A stretch of DNA of 64,000 nt, from positions 744,001-808,000 of the forward strand of contig NZ_CP087715.1 in the NCBI RefSeq assembly GCF_020991125.1. Reading direction: 5' to 3'. Shown here piece by piece: positions 57,517 through 64,000 of the stretch; the stretch's first letter is position 1; each line of letters begins with the position of its first letter. The notes beneath the pieces are model-generated. The model was not told the origin of the DNA and did no database searches. It was given only the letters and a program-made list of their open reading frames with translations. This DNA is from Microbulbifer celer. Its GTDB lineage: Bacteria; Pseudomonadota; Gammaproteobacteria; Pseudomonadales; Cellvibrionaceae. A program made the position numbers and the translations under genes.

Positions 57517-58260
57517 ATGGCTGACCATTTGACCGAAGAAGAACAGATCGAATCGATCAAGCGTTGGTGGAAAGAAAATGGTACCGGCATCGTCACCGGT
57601 ATCGTACTGGCGCTGGCCGGCTATTTTGGCTGGCAGTGGTGGCAGGGCAAGGAGCGCAGCGATGCAGAAGCGGCCTCTAACCTGTATCAGGGCTTTGTAG
57701 AAGCGGTTTCTGCCAATGAAGGCAAGCCGGACAACAAACAGCTCACCACCGCCAATTCCCTGGCGCGGGATCTGAAAGAAGACTACGCCAAGCGTATTTA
57801 TGCCAGCCAGGCAGCGCTGCAACTGGCAGCACTGGCAGCAGAAAAGAACGATCTGGAGACCGCCGCGAAAGAATTGCAGTGGGCTGTGGATAATACCGGC
57901 GAAGACGCGATCAAATACGTCGCCAAGCGCCGTCTAGCGGCCGTAAAAGCCGCCCGCGGAGAAAGCAAAGCGGCGCTGGCGCTGCTGGAGGGGGACGTTC
58001 CCCAGGCCTTCGCCGCGCTCTATGCAGAAACCCGCGGTGACATTCTGGTACAGCAGGGCGACAAAGACGCCGCCCGCGCCGCCTACCAGGAAGCCCGCGC
58101 ACAGCTGCTGCCGGAGCAGGCATCCAATGGCCGCCTGCTGGAGCTGAAGCTGGAAAGCCTCGGTGAAGCAGAGCCCTCAGCGGAGGTAGAAGAATCCTCA
58201 GCGGAGGTAGAACAGCCCTCAGCGGAAGAAGCATCATCTAATCAGAAGGACGCGCAATGA
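57517..58260 (+). CDS. yfgM: YfgM-like ancillary SecYEG/BAM-linked membrane protein
   Basis: Inner-membrane protein with a periplasmic TPR-like domain that contacts SecYEG and periplasmic chaperones. 247 residues (E. coli 206): cytoplasmic MADHLTEEEQIESIKRWWKE, one span (about 23-43), TPR-like helices to about 215, then an acidic tail with a three-fold PSAEVEE-like repeat that accounts for part of the extra length. It overlaps bamB by 4 bp (ATGA). Confidence 0.92.
   Translation: MADHLTEEEQIESIKRWWKENGTGIVTGIVLALAGYFGWQWWQGKERSDAEAASNLYQGFVEAVSANEGKPDNKQLTTANSLARDLKEDYAKRIYASQAALQLAALAAEKNDLETAAKELQWAVDNTGEDAIKYVAKRRLAAVKAARGESKAALALLEGDVPQAFAALYAETRGDILVQQGDKDAARAAYQEARAQLLPEQASNGRLLELKLESLGEAEPSAEVEESSAEVEQPSAEEASSNQKDAQ
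58174..58236 (+). repeat. Three 21-nt tandem repeats in the yfgM 3' end
   Basis: Units at 58174-58194, 58195-58215 and 58216-58236, each with CCTCAGCGGA, coding the in-frame series PSAEVEE, SSAEVEQ, PSAEEAS. Multiples of three keep the frame open, so copy number can vary between strains. Confidence 0.8.
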
Positions 58261-59429
58261 TTTTTAGCCAACAGGCGTTAAACCGGATTGCACACCTGGC
58301 CATGGTATCGGCATTTGCCCTCGGCCTGGGTGCCTGTGCCTCCAATGACGAGAAGGAAGATACCGACCCGGTTGAGCTGGTGGAAATCACCGAGAGCGTA
58401 AAATTGCGGGAAGTCTGGTCGCGCAATATCGGCGATATCGACGCCCTGCGTTACGCCATGCTCAAGCCGGCCATTATCGACGGCAAGGTAATTGCCGCTA
58501 ACAGTGAAGGTGAGGTATTCGCCTTTGACCGCGCAACCGGTAAACGCCTGTGGGAAACCGAACTCGATCAGTCCATCAGTGGCGGTGTCGGTGTCGGCAA
58601 CGGTCTCGCCGTGGTTGCAGACTATCGCGGGCGCGTGGTTGCCCTGAATCTGGTGGACGGCAGCCAGCGTTGGCAGACCCAACTGGGCGGCGAAGTAGTC
58701 GCCACCCCGGCAGTGGGTTCCGGCATGGTGGTGATCCAGACGGTAGACGGCAAACTGCTGGGGCTGGATGCAAATTCCGGTGAACAACAGTGGCGCCATA
58801 AAACGGTACTGCCGGTGCTGACCCTGCGGGGTACTTCCAGCCCGGTCATTACCGCCGGCGTCGTGTATGCCGGTCTGGACAACGGCAAGCTGATTGCCTT
58901 GAGCGCCAGCGATGGCCTGTCCCGTTGGGAGCAGCGTGTAGCCATGCCCCAGGGTTCTGCGGAACTGGAGCGGGTAGTGGATATCGACGGTGCACCAGTG
59001 GTGCGCGGTGAACTGGTATTTGCCGCCAGTTATCAGGGGCGCGTGGTTGCGCTATCCCGGGAAGATGGTCGCGGCCTCTGGGCCCGTGACGCCTCCACCT
59101 ACCACAATGTGGCGGTGGGTGCCGGTGCGGTCTTCCTGAGCGGCGCCGACGGCGCGGTACACGCCTACAATGTGGGTAATGGGCAGATTCAGTGGAACAA
59201 CAATCAGCTGCTGCGACGCGAATTGAGCGCCCCGGCCTATTTTGGTGATGTAGTGGTTGTGGGTGACCTGGAGGGTTATCTGCACGCGATGGATCCGACC
59301 ACAGGCCAGTTCGTCGGCCGCACCCGTGTCGACCGCGACCCGATCCGCATCCCGCTGCTCGCCGATGGCGACCTGCTGTTTGCCCTGTCGGACGACGGCG
59401 AGCTGGTGGCCCTGCGCCTGGAGCGCTGA
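58257..59429 (+). CDS. bamB: Outer-membrane assembly lipoprotein BamB
   Basis: Beta-propeller lipoprotein of the BAM complex. 390 residues (E. coli 392), lipobox LGAC with Cys27, then eight-bladed PQQ-type repeats such as GEVFAFDRATGKRLWETEL and GRVVALNLVDGSQRWQTQL. ATGA overlap with yfgM; der follows after a terminator. Confidence 0.96.
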   Translation: MIFSQQALNRIAHLAMVSAFALGLGACASNDEKEDTDPVELVEITESVKLREVWSRNIGDIDALRYAMLKPAIIDGKVIAANSEGEVFAFDRATGKRLWETELDQSISGGVGVGNGLAVVADYRGRVVALNLVDGSQRWQTQLGGEVVATPAVGSGMVVIQTVDGKLLGLDANSGEQQWRHKTVLPVLTLRGTSSPVITAGVVYAGLDNGKLIALSASDGLSRWEQRVAMPQGSAELERVVDIDGAPVVRGELVFAASYQGRVVALSREDGRGLWARDASTYHNVAVGAGAVFLSGADGAVHAYNVGNGQIQWNNNQLLRRELSAPAYFGDVVVVGDLEGYLHAMDPTTGQFVGRTRVDRDPIRIPLLADGDLLFALSDDGELVALRLER

Positions 59430-59437
59430 AGCGAACA

Positions 59438-59471
59438 CGTCATGCCGGACTCGATCCGGTACCGGGATGAC
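59438..59471. repeat. Dispersed CGTCAT...CCGG repeat, copy C
   Basis: CGTCATGCCGG ... CCGGGATGAC, 34 bp, 8 nt after the bamB stop and before its terminator. Confidence 0.7.
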
Positions 59472-59501
59472 AGAAACAAAACCCGACCGGTTTTAAACCA
59501 T

Positions 59502-59530
59502 CGCCCGCAACTACGCGGGCGTTTGTTTTT
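59502..59530 (+). terminator. Intrinsic terminator after bamB
   Basis: CGCCCGC (59502-59508) / GCGGGCG (59515-59521), 6-nt loop, then TTTGTTTTT. Ends the hisS-yfgM-bamB transcript ahead of der. Confidence 0.9.
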
Positions 59531-59565
59531 CTGGCGAACCGCCAGTTTTAGAGTATTGTCAGATT

Positions 59566-60957
59566 ATGTTGCCTGTAATTGCCCTGGTAGGGCGCCCTAA
59601 TGTGGGTAAATCCACCCTCTTCAATCGACTCACCAAGAGCCGCGACGCCCTTGTGGCCAACTACGCCGGCCTGACCCGTGACCGCAAATACGGTGAAGCG
59701 GAGTTCGATGGCCGCAAAATGATCCTGGTGGACACCGGCGGGATCAGCGGTGACGAAGCCGGCATCGACGCAGCCATGGCACAGCAATCCATGCAGGCCA
59801 TTGAAGAAGCAGATTTTGTCCTGTTCCTGGTGGATTGCCGCGCGGGGCTTACCCCGGCGGATGAAATGATCGCGACAAACCTGCGCACCCGTTCCAAGCC
59901 GACCCTGCTGGTGGCGAATAAAGTGGACGGGGTAAACCCGGATATCGCCTTGGCTCCGTTCTATGAGTTGGGTATTGGCGAGTTATTTCCCACCACCGCC
60001 ACCCATGGTCGCGGCGTGCGTTCCCTGATGGAGCGCCTGGTAGAAGGCCTGCCGCCGGTTGAAGAGGAAGAGCAGGACGAAGCCACCGGCATCAAAATCG
60101 GCATCGTCGGCCGTCCCAACGTGGGCAAATCCACCCTGGTGAACCGCCTGCTGGGGGAAGAGCGCGTGGTGGTCTACGATCAGCCCGGCACTACCCGCGA
60201 CAGTGTGTATATCAACTATACCCGCGACGAAAAGCCCTACACCATTATCGACACCGCCGGCGTCCGCCGTCGCAAAAACGTCCGCGAATCCGTGGAGAAG
60301 TTCTCCATCGTCAAAACCCTGCAGGCGGTGGAAGATGCCAATGTGGTGGTACTGGTGATCGACGCCAGCGAAGGCCTGGTGGACCAGGACTTGCACCTTA
60401 TGGGCAGCGTTATCCAGGCCGGCCGCGCATTGGTGGTGGCCCTGAACAAATGGGACGGCCTCGACCCGGATCACCGCGACTTCGTAAAAACCGAACTCGA
60501 ACGCCGCCTGCGCTTTGTCGACTTCGCCGATATCCACTTTATCTCCGCCCTGCACGGCACCGGCGTCGGCAACCTGTACAAGTCCATCGAAGATGCGTAT
60601 CAGTCGGCCACCGACAAACTCTCCACCAATCACCTCACGCGGATTCTGCAGTGGGCGGTGAGCGAGCACCAACCGCCGCTGGTCAACGGCCACCGCATCA
60701 AACTGCGCTACGCCCACGCCGGCGGTCAGAACCCGCCGGTAATCGTGATTCACGGCAACCAGACCGACCAGGTACCGAGCCATTACGTGCGTTACCTGGA
60801 AAAAACCTTCCGCAAGGCTCTGGAACTGCACGGCACCCCGGTCAAGATCGAGTTCCGCAGCGGTGACAATCCTTACGCCGGCAAGAAAAACAAACTCTCT
60901 GATCGTCAGAAAGCAAAAAAACGCCGCCTGATGAAGTTTGTGAAGAAGAAAAAATAA
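59566..60957 (+). CDS. der: Ribosome-assembly GTPase Der (EngA)
   Basis: Double-GTPase needed for 50S ribosome assembly. 463 residues. Two G domains with P-loops GRPNVGKS at 9-16 and 182-189, switch motifs DTGG and DTAGVRR, NKVD and NKWD, then the KH-like domain and a Lys/Arg-rich tail ([15 protein letters not shown]). No clear ribosome site precedes ATG 59566. Confidence 0.98.
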   Translation: MLPVIALVGRPNVGKSTLFNRLTKSRDALVANYAGLTRDRKYGEAEFDGRKMILVDTGGISGDEAGIDAAMAQQSMQAIEEADFVLFLVDCRAGLTPADEMIATNLRTRSKPTLLVANKVDGVNPDIALAPFYELGIGELFPTTATHGRGVRSLMERLVEGLPPVEEEEQDEATGIKIGIVGRPNVGKSTLVNRLLGEERVVVYDQPGTTRDSVYINYTRDEKPYTIIDTAGVRRRKNVRESVEKFSIVKTLQAVEDANVVVLVIDASEGLVDQDLHLMGSVIQAGRALVVALNKWDGLDPDHRDFVKTELERRLRFVDFADIHFISALHGTGVGNLYKSIEDAYQSATDKLSTNHLTRILQWAVSEHQPPLVNGHRIKLRYAHAGGQNPPVIVIHGNQTDQVPSHYVRYLEKTFRKALELHGTPVKIEFRSGDNPYAGKKNKLSDRQKAKKRRLMKFVKKKK

Positions 60958-61069
60958 CCGCGCGCTTGAGCCTGGTTGAAATTGGCACGGGGCGTCGCAA
61001 TACCCTTTAGGTAAGGGCAGAAAAATCTGCGTAAGGCTAGAATTGCGGACAACGAAAGTTTGACGCTAA

Positions 61070-61183
61070 GGCGCAGATGGCTGGTGAAACTTTGCCAGAC
61101 CTTCTAAAACAGGGATGTTTTAGAAGAGCCCCCATGGATGGGTTCACGGCGTGTCTGGCAAAGTTTCACCAGCTAGCTGCGCC
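61070..61183. repeat. 114-bp element with long inverted ends before gabD
   Basis: Outer arms: GCTGGTGAAACTTTGCCAGAC (61080-61100) and its exact complement (61153-61173), extended by GGCGCAG (61070-61076) / CTGCGCC (61177-61183) after a 3-nt mismatch. Nested inside is a 10-bp hairpin CTTCTAAAAC / GTTTTAGAAG (61101-61110, 61117-61126), then a short CCCAT-GG-ATGGG palindrome. No gene. It may be a MITE-like or intergenic repeat unit. It ends 38 nt before gabD and must be in the gabD leader or promoter. Confidence 0.8.
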
Positions 61184-61221
61184 GCCACTGCACCCGCTGG
61201 CTACTACAAGGACAGAAAACC

Positions 61222-62679
61222 ATGCTAAACCTCAAAAATCCCGATCTGCTGCGCAAACAGTCCTACATCAACGGCCAGTGGGTCGATGCCGACAGCGGCA
61301 ACACCCTCGATGTCACCAACCCCGCTACCGGCGAAACCGTCGCCACCATCGCAAGCTGTGGGGCCGATGAAACCCGTCGCGCCATTGAAGCCGCCAACGA
61401 AGCCTGGCCCGCCTGGCGCGACCTCACCGTCAAAGAGCGCTCGAAAATCCTGCGCGATTGGTACAACCTCATCATCGACAACGCCGATGACCTCGCCGCC
61501 ATCCTCACCGCCGAACAGGGCAAACCGCTCAAGGAAGCCAGAACCGAAATCGTCTACGGTGCCAACTATCTCGAGTGGTTTGCCGAAGAAGCCAAACGGG
61601 CCTACGGCGACGTCATCGCACCGCCATCCAACGACAAGCGCATCGTCGTCATCAAGCAGCCCGTCGGCGTTACCGCCTCCATTACCCCGTGGAATTTCCC
61701 CAGCGCCATGATCGCGCGCAAGGTCGCCCCGGCACTGGCGGCAGGCTGTCCCTTCATTGCCAAGCCCGCCTCGGAAACCCCGCTCTCGGCACTTGCCATG
61801 GCGGTCCTGGCGGAAGAGGCCGGCGTACCCAAAGGCGTGTTCAACGTCGTGGTGGGTAAAAGCTCGCGGGAAATCGGCAAAGAAATGACCGGCAACCCGC
61901 TGGTGCGCAAGTTCACCTTTACCGGCTCCACCGCCGTGGGCAAACAGCTGCAGGCCCAGTGTGCAGAGACCATCAAGAAAACCTCCATGGAGCTCGGCGG
62001 CAACGCGCCGTTTATCGTGTTCGACGATGCGGATATCGACGAAGCCGTCAAAGGCGCCATCGTGTGCAAATACCGCAATGCCGGTCAGACCTGTGTGTGC
62101 GCCAACCGTATCCTTGTGCAGGAAGGCATCTACGACGAGTTCGCGAAAAAATTCGCCGCCGCCGTCAGTGAACTGAAAATGGGCAACGGCACGGAAGAGG
62201 GCGTGGAAGTCGGCCCCATGATCAACGCGGCCGCAGTCGAGGATGTGAAGGCCCTGGTGGAAGACGCCACCAGCAAAGGTGCCAAAAACCTTAATGACGG
62301 TGGCCCCAGCGACATGGGTGAGTGCTTCTATACCCCGACGGTATTGACCGGCGTGGATGACACCATGAAACTGTTCAAGGAAGAGATCTTCGGCCCGGTC
62401 GCGCCGCTGTATAAATTCAGTACGGATGAAGAAGCCATCCGCATGGCCAACGACACCGAATTCGGTCTCGCCTCCTATTTCTACTCCCGCGATATCGGCC
62501 GCGTCTGGCGCGTCGCCGAGGGGTTGGAGTACGGCATGGTCGGCATCAACGAAGGCATCATCTCCAACGAAATGGCCCCCTTCGGCGGCATCAAAGAATC
62601 CGGCAGCGGCCGCGAAGGCTCCAAGTATGGCATCGATGATTACCTGGAGATCAAATACCTCTGTATGGGTGGCATTTGA
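61222..62679 (+). CDS. gabD: Succinate-semialdehyde dehydrogenase (NADP type)
   Basis: Oxidises succinate semialdehyde to succinate, the last step of GABA breakdown. 485 residues (E. coli GabD 482). ITPWNFPSAMIARKVAPALA, Glu257 (MELGGNAP) and catalytic Cys291 in GQTCVCANR are typical of GabD; Cys293 two residues on is the partner used as a redox switch in some SSADHs. No gabT is nearby, so glutarate semialdehyde or another aldehyde remains possible. Its end overlaps trmO by 4 bp. Confidence 0.9.
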   Translation: MLNLKNPDLLRKQSYINGQWVDADSGNTLDVTNPATGETVATIASCGADETRRAIEAANEAWPAWRDLTVKERSKILRDWYNLIIDNADDLAAILTAEQGKPLKEARTEIVYGANYLEWFAEEAKRAYGDVIAPPSNDKRIVVIKQPVGVTASITPWNFPSAMIARKVAPALAAGCPFIAKPASETPLSALAMAVLAEEAGVPKGVFNVVVGKSSREIGKEMTGNPLVRKFTFTGSTAVGKQLQAQCAETIKKTSMELGGNAPFIVFDDADIDEAVKGAIVCKYRNAGQTCVCANRILVQEGIYDEFAKKFAAAVSELKMGNGTEEGVEVGPMINAAAVEDVKALVEDATSKGAKNLNDGGPSDMGECFYTPTVLTGVDDTMKLFKEEIFGPVAPLYKFSTDEEAIRMANDTEFGLASYFYSRDIGRVWRVAEGLEYGMVGINEGIISNEMAPFGGIKESGSGREGSKYGIDDYLEIKYLCMGGI

Positions 62680-63422
62680 ACGCACCGTTGAACATCACCC
62701 CGATCGCCACCACCCACTCCTGCTACGGCGAAAAATTCGGCATCCCCCGCCAGCCTCAGCTGGCGGATGCCAGCCGTGCCAGCATCGAACTGCTGCCCCC
62801 GTACAACACCCCGGACGCCGTTGCCGGCCTCGAGCAACACTCCCACCTGTGGATCACCTTCCAGTTCCACCAGGTCGCCGGCCAGTGGTCCGCCAAAGTG
62901 CGCCCGCCGCGTCTCGGCGGCAATAAAAAGCTCGGCGTCTTCGCCACCCGCTCGCCGTTCAGGCCTAACAACATCGGTCTCTCCGCCGTGCGCCTGATTG
63001 AAGTGCGCACCAGCCCCAAAGTCGAACTCATCATCGGCGGCGCCGACCTGGTGGACGGCACCCCGGTACTGGATATCAAACCCTACATTCCCTACGCCGA
63101 CGCCCTTACCACCGCAACCAGTGAGCTTGCCGAACAGGCACCACCTGCGGCCAGAGTGCATATCCCGGAGGATATCCTCAGCAAAGCCCAGGCGTATCGG
63201 GATGAGTGGGGCACCGACCTGCCCAGACTGATTCAGCAAGTACTCGCCCAGGACCCCAAACCGGCGTACCAGAAGCCGGACCCGGAACGTATCTACGGCA
63301 TGGCCCTGTGTGGCTTTAACCTGCAGTGGCGGTATACGGAAGGAGAGGGCGGTGAAGGGAAAAGTGGGGAGCACATAGAGGTGATCGGACTGGAAGCACT
63401 CGAGCGGGAGAGCACCTTGTGA
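62676..63422 (+). CDS. trmO: tRNA-Thr (ct6/t6A37-N6)-methyltransferase TrmO
   Basis: TsaA/YaeB-type SAM enzyme that N6-methylates t6A37 in tRNA-Thr. 248 residues (E. coli 235). Signature FATRSPFRPNNIG (89-101), VRPPRLGGN and DLVDGTPVLDIKPYIPYAD are clear. The start is TTG 62676, overlapping the gabD stop by 4 bp; a second TTG at 62688 is possible. Confidence 0.93.
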   Translation: MNAPLNITPIATTHSCYGEKFGIPRQPQLADASRASIELLPPYNTPDAVAGLEQHSHLWITFQFHQVAGQWSAKVRPPRLGGNKKLGVFATRSPFRPNNIGLSAVRLIEVRTSPKVELIIGGADLVDGTPVLDIKPYIPYADALTTATSELAEQAPPAARVHIPEDILSKAQAYRDEWGTDLPRLIQQVLAQDPKPAYQKPDPERIYGMALCGFNLQWRYTEGEGGEGKSGEHIEVIGLEALERESTL

Positions 63423-63910
63423 AACGGCGCGCGTATTCCGCACTCAAGTTCGTCTTTTTCGCGGTGATCATTGTTTCCGCCGTATCCTGGTACCAGAGCC
63501 GCAATATTCCCCGCGGTGAGGTCCCGCAGCTGCTGACAAAAAGCATCGCCGGCGATCCAATCGACCTGCACACCATGGCCGAAAACGGCCCCGTGCTGAT
63601 CTACTTCTGGGCCACCTGGTGCGGCTACTGCCGCGTCGTCTCCCCCGCAGTGTCAGACATCGCCCGCGATCACCAGGTCATCACCGTCGCCCTGCAATCC
63701 GGCAACGCAGACGAAGTGGCCGCTTACCAGCAACAGCATAACCTCAACTTCACCACCCTCAACGACCCCTCCGGCCAACTCAGCAACAGCTGGGGCCTGC
63801 AGGTCACACCGACGGTATTGATTGTGGATAGGGAAGGAAAAGTAAGTTGGGTAACCTCAGGCCTGACGTCCAAATGGGGGATGCTGGTAAGGCTTTGGAT
63901 GGCGGACTGA
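63419..63910 (+). CDS. Membrane-anchored thioredoxin-like protein (TlpA/ScsD type)
   Basis: 163 residues: one N-terminal span (about 8-24), then a periplasmic thioredoxin fold with active site WCGYC (67-71) and the cis-Pro loop VTPTV. It should reduce or isomerise periplasmic disulfides; resembles ScsD/TlpA but the partner is unknown. GTG start 63419 overlaps the trmO stop by 4 bp (GTGA), so gabD-trmO-this gene are coupled. Confidence 0.88.
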   Translation: MKRRAYSALKFVFFAVIIVSAVSWYQSRNIPRGEVPQLLTKSIAGDPIDLHTMAENGPVLIYFWATWCGYCRVVSPAVSDIARDHQVITVALQSGNADEVAAYQQQHNLNFTTLNDPSGQLSNSWGLQVTPTVLIVDREGKVSWVTSGLTSKWGMLVRLWMAD

Positions 63911-63913
63911 CCC

Positions 63914-63958
63914 CGTCATGCCGCCGCTCTCGTCATATCGGACTTGATCCGGTTCCAG
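63914..63958. repeat. Dispersed CGTCAT repeat, degenerate copy D
   Basis: CGTCATGCCG at 63914 and CGTCATATCGGACTTGATCC at 63931 onward, then GGTTCCAG. Worn or partial copies after the thioredoxin gene stop. Nothing else recognisable lies between here and the window end. Confidence 0.6.
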
Positions 63959-64000
63959 AACTTTGAAACGGAGCGCTGCGCTCCAACTTGGCACTACCGT

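Noticed and set aside
60984..61004. Sigma-54-like sequence TTGGCACGGGGCGTCGCAA
   Set aside because: The -24 part fits but the -12 element is not TTGC at the right spacing.
1..64000. CRISPR arrays, tRNA/rRNA genes, insertion sequences and prophage genes
   Set aside because: I looked for regularly spaced repeats, cloverleaf sequences, transposases, integrases and phage structural genes and saw none; the short repeats found are irregularly placed palindromes.

Overview
The window looks like a chromosomal segment of a marine, polysaccharide-degrading gammaproteobacterium. A Microbulbifer-like member of the Cellvibrionales is my best guess. This rests on the secA-argJ-mutT and isc-ndk-rlmN-pilW-rodZ-ispG-hisS-yfgM-bamB-der gene orders, the fused NuoCD, a large modular chitinase with Ser/Gly linkers, choline-to-betaine genes, and GC-rich codon use. 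I see no prophage, insertion sequence, CRISPR array, rRNA or tRNA gene.

Layout. 1-4.5 kb: the 3' part of secA, then argJ and mutT (+). 4.5-10 kb: a minus-strand polysaccharide block with a modular GH18 chitinase, a GH16-like lipoprotein and a NagX/HGSNAT-like membrane protein; a LacI-type palindrome lies upstream of the chitinase. 10.3-10.8 kb: a small helical, possibly ferritin-like protein. 10.9-26.3 kb: the complete 13-gene complex I operon nuoA-B-CD-E-F-G-H-I-J-K-L-M-N on the minus strand, mostly with start/stop overlaps. 26.4-32.5 kb: a TorF-type porin and betB (+) facing betA and betT (-), with no betI nearby. 32.8-36.9 kb: valS and a fatty-acid desaturase (-). 37.5-43.1 kb: a PAS histidine kinase with a degenerate receiver, then a MASE1-PAS-GGDEF-EAL protein. 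43.1-50.9 kb: suhB and trmJ diverging, then iscR-iscS-iscU-iscA | hscB-hscA-fdx-iscX. 51-60.9 kb: ndk, rlmN, pilW, rodZ, ispG, hisS, yfgM, bamB, der. 61-64 kb: an inverted-repeat element, then gabD, trmO and a membrane-tethered thioredoxin in overlapping order.

The most notable unexplained signal is in the 625-bp gap between the desaturase and the histidine kinase. A sigma-54 promoter matching the consensus at every defined position (37347-37363) is followed about 100 bases later by a strong intrinsic terminator (37471-37497), with no protein gene between them. The predicted transcript of about 120 nt has a 5' hairpin, a closed central domain and a U-rich stretch before the terminator. I read it as an undescribed sigma-54-dependent small RNA.

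Other points of interest: two adjacent IscR type-1-like sites before iscR; an intrinsic terminator splitting the isc operon; hairpins in the nuoA-nuoB gap and the ndk leader; a 114-bp element with long inverted ends before gabD; and a dispersed CGTCATcCCGG repeat found only in the last 13 kb. All family assignments come from reading motifs and remembered family features; no database search was run.
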